A stretch of DNA of 35,315 bases from Caballeronia choica (GCF_001544535.1 NZ_FCON02000082.1:1-35315), one strand, 5' to 3'; counted from the first letter of the stretch, positions 16,461-24,747 are shown. Made by a program: numbers and translations. The notes: generated by a model from the sequence alone, not told the origin.

Positions 16461-16529
16461 GCGGGCCTCTCAAGTGTGTATGGCTCTTGCATCAGGCTGG
16501 CGCGCTGATTCATGCATGCTATCAACAGC

Positions 16530-16760
16530 TCACTCGGGCGTCGGCTCGGTGTCCAGGCCCGTCCAACTGACGCTCGACACGCCCTTTTCCATGCTCAGGC
16601 GACCGGCAAGTTGATCAAGCTTCGGTTGGTCCTTCGGATGCAATTCCAGCGTCGCGGTCACCTCGACGCGTTGAGGGTCGCCGTCGTAGTCGCGGCTGGG
16701 GTTGACCACATGATGTCAGCCGACGACGAGATGCGAAGCGCATGCGCCCCGGAGAGGCCG
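16530..16760 (-). pseudogene. Decayed MgtC/SapB-family gene, C-terminal remnant
   Basis: On minus, a frame from 16715 to the stop at 16530 encodes DPQRVEVTATLELHPKD, LDQLAGRLSMEKGVSSVSW and the tail TGLDTEPTPE. The pattern RVEVTA....LE.L.GRLS...GVS.VSW is what I know from the C-terminal domain of MgtC-family membrane proteins. The frame has no ATG and meets a TGA at 16716-16718; in another frame just upstream the residues ALRISSSADI could be the preceding part of the same domain, implying a frameshift. The membrane domain is missing; only 70 bp separate this from the stop of the NRAMP-like gene. MgtC proteins act in magnesium stress and virulence. A GTG at 16709 could in principle start a 59-residue peptide. 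Confidence 0.55.
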
Positions 16761-16785
16761 AGCCCCACGCCGCCTCGAAAGATGA

Positions 16786-18441
16786 TCAGCGCATCAAGGC
16801 CATCTGGACGACCTTGAAAATGACCAAACCGACCGCGACGACAAGATAGCCCCGCAGCACGCCCATCCAGATTCGGCTGGACCGAGTCAGGACCGGCAGC
16901 GGCAGGTCCTTCAACGGCGGCATGCGCCACGTATCGCGCACCTCCTTTGAATACGCCGGGGCGTCGTGGTCCGCGCTGGGTGTGGGCTCACGTCGAACCT
17001 TGCGAAGCGCGGATGCCCCGACGTAACCCGCAACGGCGAGCAGCGTGCCGCCTGCGAGCACGCCAAGAATCGCCTCGCCGCTGATGTCCGGATACATGAC
17101 CGATGCCGTCAGGACAAGCGACAGCATGACCAACACCCAGATCACGGCGCCCGTGAACAGATTCAGCCGCTTAGAATTGACCCACGGTCCCAAGACGGCT
17201 TTGTCATTGCACAGCAACAGCAGGAAGACCGTCGCGCTCGGCAGCAACACGCCCGCAAGCGTCTGCACCGCGACGGTCATCAGTCCAAGCGGGCTGCCGG
17301 GGAGCAGGACCAGCGTAGCGGCCAACGCAACGATGCCGAAGTACACGAGATAGAAGCCCTTCGCGTCGGTGACGCCCCGATGCAGCGAGTGGCGAATCTT
17401 GAACACGTCGCCGATCGCGTATGCAGTCGACAGCGACACGGCTGCCGCACCAATGATGCAGGCATCGAGCAGCGCCACGGCGAAGATGACGGCCGGCAAG
17501 CGGCCGACGTGCTTGTCGAGCCCCGCAATCACCCCGCCCGCATCGGTGAAATTGCCGAACTCGGGTGTGCCCTCGAACAGCGCCGCGCAGAACGAGATCA
17601 TTGCGACCGCGCCGATCATCACGAACGCGATGCCGATCCACAGGTCGATTTTTTCGTACTTCATGAAGCGCGTCGTGATGCGCTTGTCGATGATGTAGCT
17701 CTGCTGGAAAAACAATTGCCACGGCGCCACAGTCGTGCCGACGATGCCGATCACGAGCAGCATCACGTCGCTCAGCTTCGAGTGTGCGGGCCAGTTCGGG
17801 ATGAAGAGGTCGTGCGTCATCTGCGAAACCGGCGGATGAATCGAGACGAGCACCGGCACGAGCAACAGGCTGAGCACGCACAGTCCGACGGCAAACCGCT
17901 CGAAGCGACGAAAGTCTCCGGTACTCACCGCGGCCATGGTGATCAGCGCGGCAATGCCAACGCCCACGATTTTCGGCACGCCCAGGAAGTCGAGCGCGAA
18001 CGTGATGCCGATGAACTCCGTCACGATCGTGAGCGCATTGAGGATGAACAGATCGATGACGCTGAACGCGCCCCAGAACTTGCCGAAGCGCTCGAAGATG
18101 AGCCGTGCATGTCCCACTCCGGTGACCGCGCCAAGACGCAGCACCATCTCCTGATTGACGAAGAGAACCGGCACCAGCAACAGCAAGGTCCACAGCAACG
18201 ACGTGCCGTAGTTCTGTCCGGCTTGCGTGTACGTTCCGAATGCGCCAGCGTCGTTGTCGCCGACCATGACGATGAGGCCCGGCCCGAGAACCGCGAGCAG
18301 CGTGCGAAAGCGCGCCCGCCAACTGGAGCGCGGCGCAGTGTCGTGATGGGCGATCGTGCCGAGTGCCCCTTTGATGTCGCCGATATGAGCGTCATCCAGG
18401 ACAGCGCTGGCGGGCGCCGAGACGTTCGTTGGAGTGGACAT
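16786..18441 (-). CDS. NRAMP-family divalent cation transporter with atypical metal site
   Basis: The 551-residue inner-membrane protein has the Nramp fold: GPGLIVMVGDNDAGAFG in TM1 and GTTVAPWQLFFQQS in TM6, with about eleven further helices and a C-terminal soluble tail with one more hydrophobic segment. In Mn/Fe Nramps TM1 carries DPGN and TM6 carries MPH. Here the aspartate is kept (Asp64) but the motif reads DAGA, and the methionine is replaced: APW at 239-241. Loss of that methionine is the change associated with NRAMP-related magnesium transporters, so Mg2+ (or another hard cation) is a reasonable guess, not shown. ATG 18441 has GGGGAA before it; an in-frame ATG at 18474 is the alternative. 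The protein is about 100 residues longer than MntH. Confidence 0.85.
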   Translation of the reverse strand: MSTPTNVSAPASAVLDDAHIGDIKGALGTIAHHDTAPRSSWRARFRTLLAVLGPGLIVMVGDNDAGAFGTYTQAGQNYGTSLLWTLLLLVPVLFVNQEMVLRLGAVTGVGHARLIFERFGKFWGAFSVIDLFILNALTIVTEFIGITFALDFLGVPKIVGVGIAALITMAAVSTGDFRRFERFAVGLCVLSLLLVPVLVSIHPPVSQMTHDLFIPNWPAHSKLSDVMLLVIGIVGTTVAPWQLFFQQSYIIDKRITTRFMKYEKIDLWIGIAFVMIGAVAMISFCAALFEGTPEFGNFTDAGGVIAGLDKHVGRLPAVIFAVALLDACIIGAAAVSLSTAYAIGDVFKIRHSLHRGVTDAKGFYLVYFGIVALAATLVLLPGSPLGLMTVAVQTLAGVLLPSATVFLLLLCNDKAVLGPWVNSKRLNLFTGAVIWVLVMLSLVLTASVMYPDISGEAILGVLAGGTLLAVAGYVGASALRKVRREPTPSADHDAPAYSKEVRDTWRMPPLKDLPLPVLTRSSRIWMGVLRGYLVVAVGLVIFKVVQMALMR

Positions 18442-19429
18442 TTGTATTCCCCGTGCAAGTCTTTTGGAGTTCATTCTTGCGGCATGCGTGAATGGAACCG
18501 CTTCACGAATGCCGGACGATGCTATGACTTTGAAAATCGCTTCCTGACGGCATCCCGGATCGCGGACAGCGCACTGGATTTGCGCCGCTTTACTGGGTTC
18601 AAAGAGACCGTCGCGGGGTTCGCGTGGCAAAGGGCACGCGATACTTGCATGCGAGGCAGTGGGGTAACAAGCAAACCGAAGAGCATCGTAGTCTCCGAGC
18701 GTCTGGCTTGACGCGAGTTGCGGAACGCAAGCAGACACGGAGCGGACGCACGATGCGTGGACGACTGTCGTCTACTCGCTTCCCTTGGATAAAGGCAAAA
18801 GCGGGCGATATGACGGGTAACTGTCACTGTCCGACATGGCGGCTCCTGATGTGCGTTTCTTGCGCACAAGTTCATCCACGCGCCACGCTGCGCCCATCGT
18901 TTTGCAGGGGCGACAAGCGGGCGCAATCGCGAGCCATCGCTCGCGTCGCGATGCCGCCAGAGACGCAATCAATCGATGCGACTTTGCGGCGCTAAGTCAG
19001 ATGCACGGAAGGTACTGGAGTGAAGAAGTACTGGGCGCGCACCGTCTGCTCGATGGCAAGACGGCGGCAAGATGAAATGAGCGCGGACGTCCTGCCGGTC
19101 AGGCAGAGAAACTATTCGAAGGTCGACTACTGCAACTGTCCAAGGCGTTCGCCCCATTCGTGAAGATATGCAAATATTAGGCCGACGCGAAATGTCGAGT
19201 CAACCGCAATTCTCTTGCGGAGGTGAAATACTTTTGGATCGTGTGGCGCAAGCGACGTAAACGCGAAGCTTGGCTAGCGTCGATGGACACGCGTGGAAAG
19301 GAAACCGGAAGAAAGCGACAGCCGCCGCCCTTTGCGAAAGAGTCCCGCGAAACCCGAAAAGCAAACGTCGATTGAAAGTGCCTTACGGATCTCGCGAGAC
19401 AAGGTGCAAGCGATGAAGGACTCGTGCAG
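18442..19429. other. Long intergenic region with no confident gene
   Basis: This 988-bp stretch separates the NRAMP-like gene and the DUF4148 gene, both on minus. Frames are present on both strands, the best being 18972-18772 on minus (66 codons, MIASLAASRRERWLAIAPAC..., containing an AGGAG-preceded internal ATG at 18838) and 19020-19163 on plus (47 codons, GTG start). Neither has consistent GC-rich third positions or a recognisable family. I see no tRNA or terminator. Base composition is more mixed than in flanking genes, as in decayed sequence. Confidence 0.5.
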
Positions 19430-19753
19430 TTATTGACCGCCGGAGTACAGCTTGTTCATGTCCGCTGGCGAAGCGGGACGTATTGCCGTTCCACCACCCG
19501 AGGCCGACGACCCGCTCGTCACGCCGCCGTAACCCGTTGCCGCTTCGCTCGGGCTTATTCGCGCTTCTGCCGCCTGGATGTTGGTCGGATAGTTAGGCTC
19601 GTCTCCGCCGCCGGGTGTATAGCCGGCCTGTTCGAGCGCTTTGAGTTCACTGCGTACTTGCTGTCGCGTTACGGGTGAATCGGACTGCGCAAACGACACG
19701 AGCGGAACGGCCAACACCGACGCGGTCACTGCTGCATAGATCAGGGATTTCAT
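19430..19753 (-). CDS. DUF4148 exported protein
   Basis: The 107-residue protein begins MKSLIYAAVTASVLAVPLVSFAQSD, a clean signal peptide with cleavage after FAQ, followed by the DUF4148 core VTRQQVRSELKALEQAGYTPGGGDEPNYPTNIQAAEARI and a Gly/Ser-rich end. DUF4148 proteins occur in many copies in Burkholderia and are periplasmic, of unknown role. Two adjacent ATG codons occur (19756 and 19753); GGAG lies six bases before the first. It is divergent from the periplasmic gene at 20019. Confidence 0.88.
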   Translation of the reverse strand: MKSLIYAAVTASVLAVPLVSFAQSDSPVTRQQVRSELKALEQAGYTPGGGDEPNYPTNIQAAEARISPSEAATGYGGVTSGSSASGGGTAIRPASPADMNKLYSGGQ

Positions 19754-19901
19754 CATGGCCCACTCCGTCTCAAAAGAGCCTTCTTTAGCTCGTCGCAATC
19801 ATCATGTCTAAAGCCCACTCTCTCAGCATAGTCGACCGTTGGTCGACAACGCCGCAGATGTCCCCGCAGACCGCTACCGGTCAGGTTCCGGTCATAATTC
19901 T

Positions 19902-19928
19902 CATGCGATACGACAAATTTCTCGCATG
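19902..19928. repeat. Inverted repeat in divergent promoter region
   Basis: CATGCGA (19902-19908) and TCGCATG (19922-19928) form a perfect 7-bp inverted repeat with a 13-bp spacer, in the 265-bp region between the DUF4148 gene and the plus-strand periplasmic gene. Half-sites 20 bp apart centre to centre suit a dimeric regulator, but no known operator is recognised. Just upstream CCGGTCA is repeated directly with an 11-bp period (19878 and 19889). Confidence 0.4.
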
Positions 19929-20018
19929 GTCGATTCCGGCCGATTCCTGCGGCTTCGGCGAACGTAAGCGCCGTATCGAACTCAAACGCCTTCGCCTTGA
20001 ATAAACGGAGATCCGACC

Positions 20019-20342
20019 ATGAGAATCGCCGCCACCGCCATCGGTCTATTGTTCGCGCTGACCGCCTTCTCCTCGCATGCGCAGGAGCCCGCCGCCAGCC
20101 AATGGCGTTTCACCGAGACCACGCTCTTCGATCTGGTTCAGAACGGCTACAGCATCGCCGCGGTCACGAGCGGCGCGGCGCGCATTGGACCATCGGTGGA
20201 AGACACGTTTTTTCTGCAGAAGACCAATAGCGTGTTCAAGTGCTTCGAAACGCACGCCGCCGACGCCGGTAGCAAGCGCGCCGCCACGCCGTTCGAATGC
20301 TATGAATTGACCAAACCCGGCGCGACGGCGCCCGGCAAATAG
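20019..20342 (+). CDS. Small periplasmic protein, unknown function
   Basis: The 107-residue protein has a signal peptide (MRIAATAIGLLFALTAFSSHAQ) with a likely cleavage after SHAQ, giving a mature protein of about 85 residues. It contains RFTETTLFDLVQNGYSIAAVTS and two cysteines, in FKCFETH and FECYELT, that could form a disulfide. CGGAG lies nine bases before the ATG. I do not know a family name; similar short exported proteins are common in Burkholderia. It lies alone on plus, converging with two small minus-strand genes. Confidence 0.8.
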   Translation: MRIAATAIGLLFALTAFSSHAQEPAASQWRFTETTLFDLVQNGYSIAAVTSGAARIGPSVEDTFFLQKTNSVFKCFETHAADAGSKRAATPFECYELTKPGATAPGK

Positions 20343-20408
20343 GACACGCGGCACCGCACCGCGGCGATGATCACGCCTCGCCGCGGCCGGAAAAATCAAT
20401 CGAAGGGA

Positions 20409-20567
20409 TCAGTTGTCGTCGGATCGCACCGGCGGCCGTTCATGCGGAGCGGGCTCCGCTTGTTCGGCGTCCGGCGCGGAAGGTCCGGTCGTGGGCGCCG
20501 CCGAGGGTGGCGGCTGATTCGTCCGGGCGGGCTGCTTGACTGGCTCGGTACTCGTGGCTGCTGACAT
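20409..20567 (-). CDS. Small proline-rich disordered protein (52 residues)
   Basis: ATG 20567 is preceded by GGGAG at seven bases, a strong start; in-frame upstream starts to 20630 lack one. The product (MSAATSTEPVKQPARTN...) is rich in Pro, Ala, Ser and acidic residues, has no hydrophobic core, cysteine or tryptophan, and is almost surely disordered. Function is unknown. It lies 59 bp downstream of a second 52-residue disordered protein on the same strand. Confidence 0.65.
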   Translation of the reverse strand: MSAATSTEPVKQPARTNQPPPSAAPTTGPSAPDAEQAEPAPHERPPVRSDDN

Positions 20568-20626
20568 CGCGTTCTCCCGATGGCTGGGGATGTTCCCCGC
20601 CTCCACGTTAGCACCGAACGCAGCGA

Positions 20627-20785
20627 TCAACCGACTTCCGGCTCCCCTTCGCCGGGCTTCTTTCCCGGCTTGTCGTTCGGACCTTGCTGCCTTGCGTCGT
20701 CGTCGCGTTCGGGCAGCTTGCTCTTCTCGTTGTCACTGTGTTCTGTGGACTGCACATTGCCGGCTTCGTTCGTATCGCTTGTCAT
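20627..20785 (-). CDS. Small charged disordered protein (52 residues)
   Basis: GAGGAG sits six bases before ATG 20785 (MTSDTNEAGNVQSTEHSDNE); the in-frame ATG at 20791 directly abuts the Shine-Dalgarno and is less likely. The product is highly polar, with runs such as PERDDDARQQ and DKPGKKPGEGEPE, and no hydrophobic segment. It is exactly the same length as the next gene downstream and could share a transcript with it. Such hydrophilin-like proteins are often stress-related, but nothing here proves that. Confidence 0.68.
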   Translation of the reverse strand: MTSDTNEAGNVQSTEHSDNEKSKLPERDDDARQQGPNDKPGKKPGEGEPEVG

Positions 20786-20927
20786 CGCCATCTCCTCTCG
20801 CGTTTGGGATGGACAAGACGTCAGCAAGTCGCGGTCCCGCCCGACGCATTGCGCCGCATTGGTGAGCGCCCGCGCTTTTGACTACCATGAAAGTATCGCG
20901 AACCGCCAACCGGCAAGCCGGGCCGTC

Positions 20928-21410
20928 ATGACCGCATCGATCGGGAAATACGCGAAGCAACTGGGGACCGCGCTCATCGCGATAACGGTCGCGGCCTGCA
21001 CGATCACGCCGCCGCCCAAGTCCGTCGAAAGCCGGCCGCCGGCGGCCGTGAGCGGCGCGACGCTCGACCAGTACAAGGCGCGCGTCGCGGCGCGTATCTT
21101 CGAGCGCAATCCGTCGCTCGTGCTGAAGGGCACGCCGCAGGCGATGCTGCGCTCGTTCGTGGTGGTCTCGTTTACCGTCGATCGCACCGGCCACGTGGTC
21201 GAATCCTCCGTGTACCGCACCAACGGCGACGACGAAGCCGAAGCCACCGCGCTCGCGTCGCTGCGCCGCGCGTCGCCGCTGCCCGCGCCGCCCGCGCGGT
21301 TGCTCAACGGCAACGGCAGACTCGAGTTGTTCGAAGGCTGGATGTTCAACGACAACGGCCAGTTCCAGTTGCAGACGTCGCACTCGCCGCAGGCGACAAC
21401 CATCGATTAG
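20928..21410 (+). CDS. TonB C-terminal-like lipoprotein
   Basis: The 160-residue protein has a lipoprotein signal with lipobox VAAC (Cys24) after a hydrophobic stretch GTALIAIT. The remainder has LRSFVVVSFTVDRTGHVVESSVYRTNGDDEAEATALASLRRASPLPAPP, which matches the TonB C-terminal fold (VxFxVxxxGxVxxxxVxxSSGxxxLDxAAxxAxxxxxxLPxPP). TonB-type domains interact with outer-membrane receptors, but without TonB's transmembrane helix the protein is more likely an isolated periplasmic or lipid-anchored module. The chosen ATG gives the lipobox at the usual place; a longer frame starts at 20580 but has no support. Its 5' region is divergent from the 52-residue protein gene. Confidence 0.78.
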   Translation: MTASIGKYAKQLGTALIAITVAACTITPPPKSVESRPPAAVSGATLDQYKARVAARIFERNPSLVLKGTPQAMLRSFVVVSFTVDRTGHVVESSVYRTNGDDEAEATALASLRRASPLPAPPARLLNGNGRLELFEGWMFNDNGQFQLQTSHSPQATTID

Positions 21411-21422
21411 TCATCACTCGGG

Positions 21423-21450
21423 TTGCCGCCTCGCGCACGATCGTTATAAT
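21423..21450 (+). promoter_or_regulatory. Sigma70 promoter of the MHS symporter gene
   Basis: TTGCCG (21423-21428) and a perfect TATAAT (21445-21450) with a 16-bp spacer. Transcription would begin near 21457, leaving a leader of about 225 nt before the ATG at 21683. Confidence 0.65.
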
Positions 21451-21682
21451 TTTCGGCACCCCAGCCTGGCTCCGACCGGCGCGGGCCTTTGCCGCGTGCC
21501 GACCGCACGCATGGCGAAGCCCGGCAAGCGGCCCGTGCGTTACTCATGCGCGGCGCCCGAAACGCAGGCGAACCCTCGCCTCATCCTCCGCGCCGCGCGG
21601 GAAGCCCGCTGCCCCTCAAAAAAAGAACGCGCCGAGACACCACGCGGCGACGAACATCCAGCACCACGACAACGGAGACTCC

Positions 21683-22987
21683 ATGTCCTCAGCATCGCTT
21701 TCCGCCGCCGAGCCCAACGACGGAAAAAACAGCACTTCGCGCGTGATCTTCGCGAGCTTCATCGGCACCGCCATCGAGTTCTACGATTTCTACGTCTACG
21801 CCACCGCCGCCGCGCTCGTGATCGGCCCGGTGTTCTTTCCACACGGCTCGCCGGCGGCGCAGGCACTGTCGGCGTTCGTCACATTCGGCATCGCATTTAT
21901 CGCGCGGCCGATCGGCTCGTTCATCTTCGGCCACTTCGGCGACCGCATCGGACGCAAATCGACGCTCGTCGCCTCGCTCCTCGTGATGGGCCTCTCGACG
22001 ACGCTGATCGGCTTCGTGCCCGGCTACGCTTCGATCGGCAGTCTGGCGCCCGTCCTGCTCTGCATCCTGCGTTTCGGGCAGGGCATCGGGCTCGGCGGCG
22101 AATGGGGCGGCGCGGCGCTCCTCGCGACCGAATATGCACCGCCGGGCAAGCGCGGCTGGTTCGGGATGTTCCCGCAGCTCGGGCCGTCGATCGGTTTTCT
22201 TGCTTCGAACGGCCTCTTCTTCGGCCTCGCGCTGTCGCTCTCCGACGAGCAGTTTCGCAGCTGGGGCTGGCGCGTGCCGTTCATCGTGAGCGCGGTGCTG
22301 GTCGGGCTGGGGTTTTACGTGCGCCTGAAGATCGCGGAGACGCCGGCGTTTCGCGCGGCCATGGACCGGCACGAGCGCGTGCGCGTGCCGATCGCGACGC
22401 TGCTCGGGCAATATCTGGCGCCGACGCTTCTCGGCGCGCTCGCGATGGTCGTCTGCTACACGCTCTTCTACATCTCGACGGTATTTTCGCTTTCGTACGG
22501 CGTCTCGACACTGCACTTCTCGCGCGAGAAATTCCTCGGGCTCCTGTGTTTCGCCGTGATCTTCATGGCGATCGCGACGCCGATTTCCGCCCGCGCCAGC
22601 GACCGCTTCGGACGCAGGCCGGTGCTGATCGTCGGCTGCATCGCGGCGATCCTGTCCGGCTTCACGATGGCGCCGCTGCTCGGCAGCGGCAACACGTTCG
22701 CCGTCGCGCTCTTCCTGACGCTCGAACTGTTCCTGATGGGCGTGACCTTCGCGCCGATGGGCGCGCTCTTGCCCGAGCTCTTCCCGACGAGCGTGCGCTA
22801 CACCGGCGCGGGCGTCGCGTATAACCTCGGCGGGATTCTGGGCGCGTCGGTGGCGCCCTACATCGCGCAGTTGCTCGCGAATCGCGGCGGACTGGCCTGG
22901 GTCGGCGCGTATGTGTCGGTGGCGGCGGCGGTGAGCCTCGTCGGCGTGCTGTGCATGCGCGAGACGCGCGATATCACGCTGAGTTGA
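21683..22987 (+). CDS. MFS metabolite:proton symporter (MHS family)
   Basis: The 434-residue membrane protein shows the MHS signature: ASFIGTAIEFYDFYVYATAAALV at TM1, FVTFGIAFIARPIGSFIFGHFGDRIGRKSTL with the MFS loop motif, LRFGQGIGLGGEWGGAALLATEYAP, and the second-half loop DRFGRRPVL. Related transporters carry shikimate, alpha-ketoglutarate, proline/betaine or aromatic acids; the exact substrate is not readable. GGAG is seven bases before the ATG. It has its own strong promoter and long leader, and converges with opgC, whose stop lies 43 bp past this one. Confidence 0.9.
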   Translation: MSSASLSAAEPNDGKNSTSRVIFASFIGTAIEFYDFYVYATAAALVIGPVFFPHGSPAAQALSAFVTFGIAFIARPIGSFIFGHFGDRIGRKSTLVASLLVMGLSTTLIGFVPGYASIGSLAPVLLCILRFGQGIGLGGEWGGAALLATEYAPPGKRGWFGMFPQLGPSIGFLASNGLFFGLALSLSDEQFRSWGWRVPFIVSAVLVGLGFYVRLKIAETPAFRAAMDRHERVRVPIATLLGQYLAPTLLGALAMVVCYTLFYISTVFSLSYGVSTLHFSREKFLGLLCFAVIFMAIATPISARASDRFGRRPVLIVGCIAAILSGFTMAPLLGSGNTFAVALFLTLELFLMGVTFAPMGALLPELFPTSVRYTGAGVAYNLGGILGASVAPYIAQLLANRGGLAWVGAYVSVAAAVSLVGVLCMRETRDITLS

Positions 22988-23030
22988 GCTGGATCGCTGA
23001 ATTGCCGGATCGAGTCGAGCGCGCGCGGGT

Positions 23031-24164
23031 TCAGCGCTCGGGCCGGTTCGCCGCGTGCGCGGGCACCGGTTGCGCGTTGACGGCAGGCAATCGCCGCTCG
23101 TTCTTGCGATCGCGCCAGAATCGCGCGAGCCACAACAGGCTACCGATCGCGGCGGCATCGGCGGCAAGCCCCGCGACCCACGCAAAATGGCCGGCGGGAA
23201 TCACGCGCAAGGCGGTGTCGAGCACGAGCGACACGCCGGTTCCCGCGATGAAGCACACGAGTCCTTGCCTGCCGATCGTCACGACGCCCGGCAGGCTGCG
23301 CGCGAGCGTTTTGATCCAGCCGGCCTGCACGGCCCGCGCGACGACCCACGCCATCACCCCGAAACTGACGATGCGCAGCGTCGCCAGGTTCTGCTTCATG
23401 TAGCCGGGCGGCGGCGCGACTTCGAGGAAAAGCTTGAAGAACGCGAAGACCAGCAGCACGGCGATCGCGGCGCGCGTAAGCCAGCGCGCGGTCGCGCTTG
23501 CGTGAAACTCGGCGCTGACCGGCTGGACGCGCCCGAAAATGCCCGCCATGAACATCAACTGCCAGGCGAACGGATTGAACGACCAGCCTTCGGCGGACGC
23601 GGACGGCAGCATATGCGCGAGCGGCGCCGCGAAGAGCCAGATGCCGAGACTGCCGAAGAGCGCGACCACGGGCCTGTGCGCGGCGAGCGGCACGATCAGC
23701 GGCACCGCGAGCGCAAAGAGCGCATACATCGGCAATACCGCCGACAGATACGGCTGATGGCGCAGTGTCGCGACTCCGGCGAGCAGTTCGAATGGCCGGT
23801 CGAGAAACGTCGGCCATTCGGTATAACCGAGCATCGGAGAATCAATGCGCAGCAGCATCAGCAGCGCGCCGGAAAGCAGCATCAGTGCAGCGGTGAACAG
23901 ATAAGCGCGGTAAATCTCCCAACTGCGTCTGAAAAAGCGCCGGCGTGCCGCTGTTTCACTCCGATGCGATTCAAGAGCCGTATAAGCCGCCGCCGATGCA
24001 TAACCGCCTAGAAATACGAATACCTCTGCGGAATCGCAGAACGCGTATTTATGCAGTGTAAAATTTGAAAGGACGCTTCCCGAGATGTGATCGACCGCGA
24101 TGATGAGCAGGACAATTCCTCGAAAGAAATCGACTTCCAGTGAACGTCCGGTCGGTGATGTCAT
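23031..24164 (-). CDS. OpgC-family membrane acyltransferase
   Basis: The 377-residue protein has about ten transmembrane helices and starts MTSPTGRSLEVDFFRGIVLLIIAVDHISGSVLS, the opening of the OpgC domain (R.LE.DFFRG..LL.I..DH...). The internal blocks DSAEVFVFLGGYASAAAY and GWSFNPFAWQLMFMAG also fit. OpgC in E. coli adds succinyl groups to osmoregulated periplasmic glucans; Burkholderia carry several paralogues. GGAG is ten bases before ATG 24164; an upstream start at 24203 has no Shine-Dalgarno. No opgG/opgH genes are near, so the acceptor is uncertain. Confidence 0.85.
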   Translation of the reverse strand: MTSPTGRSLEVDFFRGIVLLIIAVDHISGSVLSNFTLHKYAFCDSAEVFVFLGGYASAAAYTALESHRSETAARRRFFRRSWEIYRAYLFTAALMLLSGALLMLLRIDSPMLGYTEWPTFLDRPFELLAGVATLRHQPYLSAVLPMYALFALAVPLIVPLAAHRPVVALFGSLGIWLFAAPLAHMLPSASAEGWSFNPFAWQLMFMAGIFGRVQPVSAEFHASATARWLTRAAIAVLLVFAFFKLFLEVAPPPGYMKQNLATLRIVSFGVMAWVVARAVQAGWIKTLARSLPGVVTIGRQGLVCFIAGTGVSLVLDTALRVIPAGHFAWVAGLAADAAAIGSLLWLARFWRDRKNERRLPAVNAQPVPAHAANRPER

Positions 24165-24415
24165 CGATGAAAGCTCCGCATCCGCATGCCGGCGCCTGAC
24201 CAAACGCGCGCCTTGCTCATTCGGGTTTGTACGAAGCTAAGGGAAAAGATTCCCCAATACAAGATTTATTTGATGAACTATCGATCTAATCAATCGAATA
24301 TGGCGTGAGAATGGCTTTTTTGTCGAATTTGCGTCCGCCGCGCCGCCGCATATACTGACATTAATCAGCATGATAATGCGGCCGCGCCGCGAAACCTTGT
24401 CAGGGAGCCGGGGAC

Positions 24416-24595
24416 ATGCGTATTCATCTTCAAAGTTCGCATCTCGTCGCGATTATCGCCATCGCATTGTTCACAGCATTGATGCTTGCAATCCGCTTCC
24501 GGCCACAAAGCTGGCGCGGCATTCTGTGCGAGGCGCTGATCGCGAATCTAGGCGCAATCGCGGCAGTAGTGGCTTTCGAAATTCTGACAGCGTGA
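24416..24595 (+). CDS. Small membrane protein, 59 residues, two helices
   Basis: ATG 24416 is preceded by AGGGAG at good spacing. The product starts MRIHLQSSHLVAIIAIALFT, forming one hydrophobic segment (residues 10-26), then a short Arg/Gln-rich loop (RFRPQSWRG), then a second segment (GAIAAVVAFEIL, 46-57). It is very likely an inner-membrane hairpin peptide. TATACT at 24351-24356 is a possible -10, 60 bp upstream. It lies between divergent opgC and the downstream CLC gene. No family name is recognised. Confidence 0.72.
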   Translation: MRIHLQSSHLVAIIAIALFTALMLAIRFRPQSWRGILCEALIANLGAIAAVVAFEILTA

Positions 24596-24747
24596 GTTAA
24601 TCCCTTGCTTCAGAATTTAATTCAATCTGCTTTCAGCATGCGCACAGAAACTTGAACTGCGCCGCGTATTTCGGGTCGCAGGAATAACGGGCCGCCGTCC
24701 GACACTTCACGACACTTCGGATAGGCGGCACGAACCGGCTCCTCTCC

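Noticed and set aside
16966-18711. 581-codon open frame on plus opposite the NRAMP-like gene
   Set aside because: Antisense shadow; composition is dominated by Arg, Asp, His and Gln, and the minus strand encodes a clear membrane transporter.
21689-23185. 498-codon open frame on minus opposite the MHS symporter
   Set aside because: Antisense shadow of a conserved MFS gene; no hydrophobic helices or family motifs.
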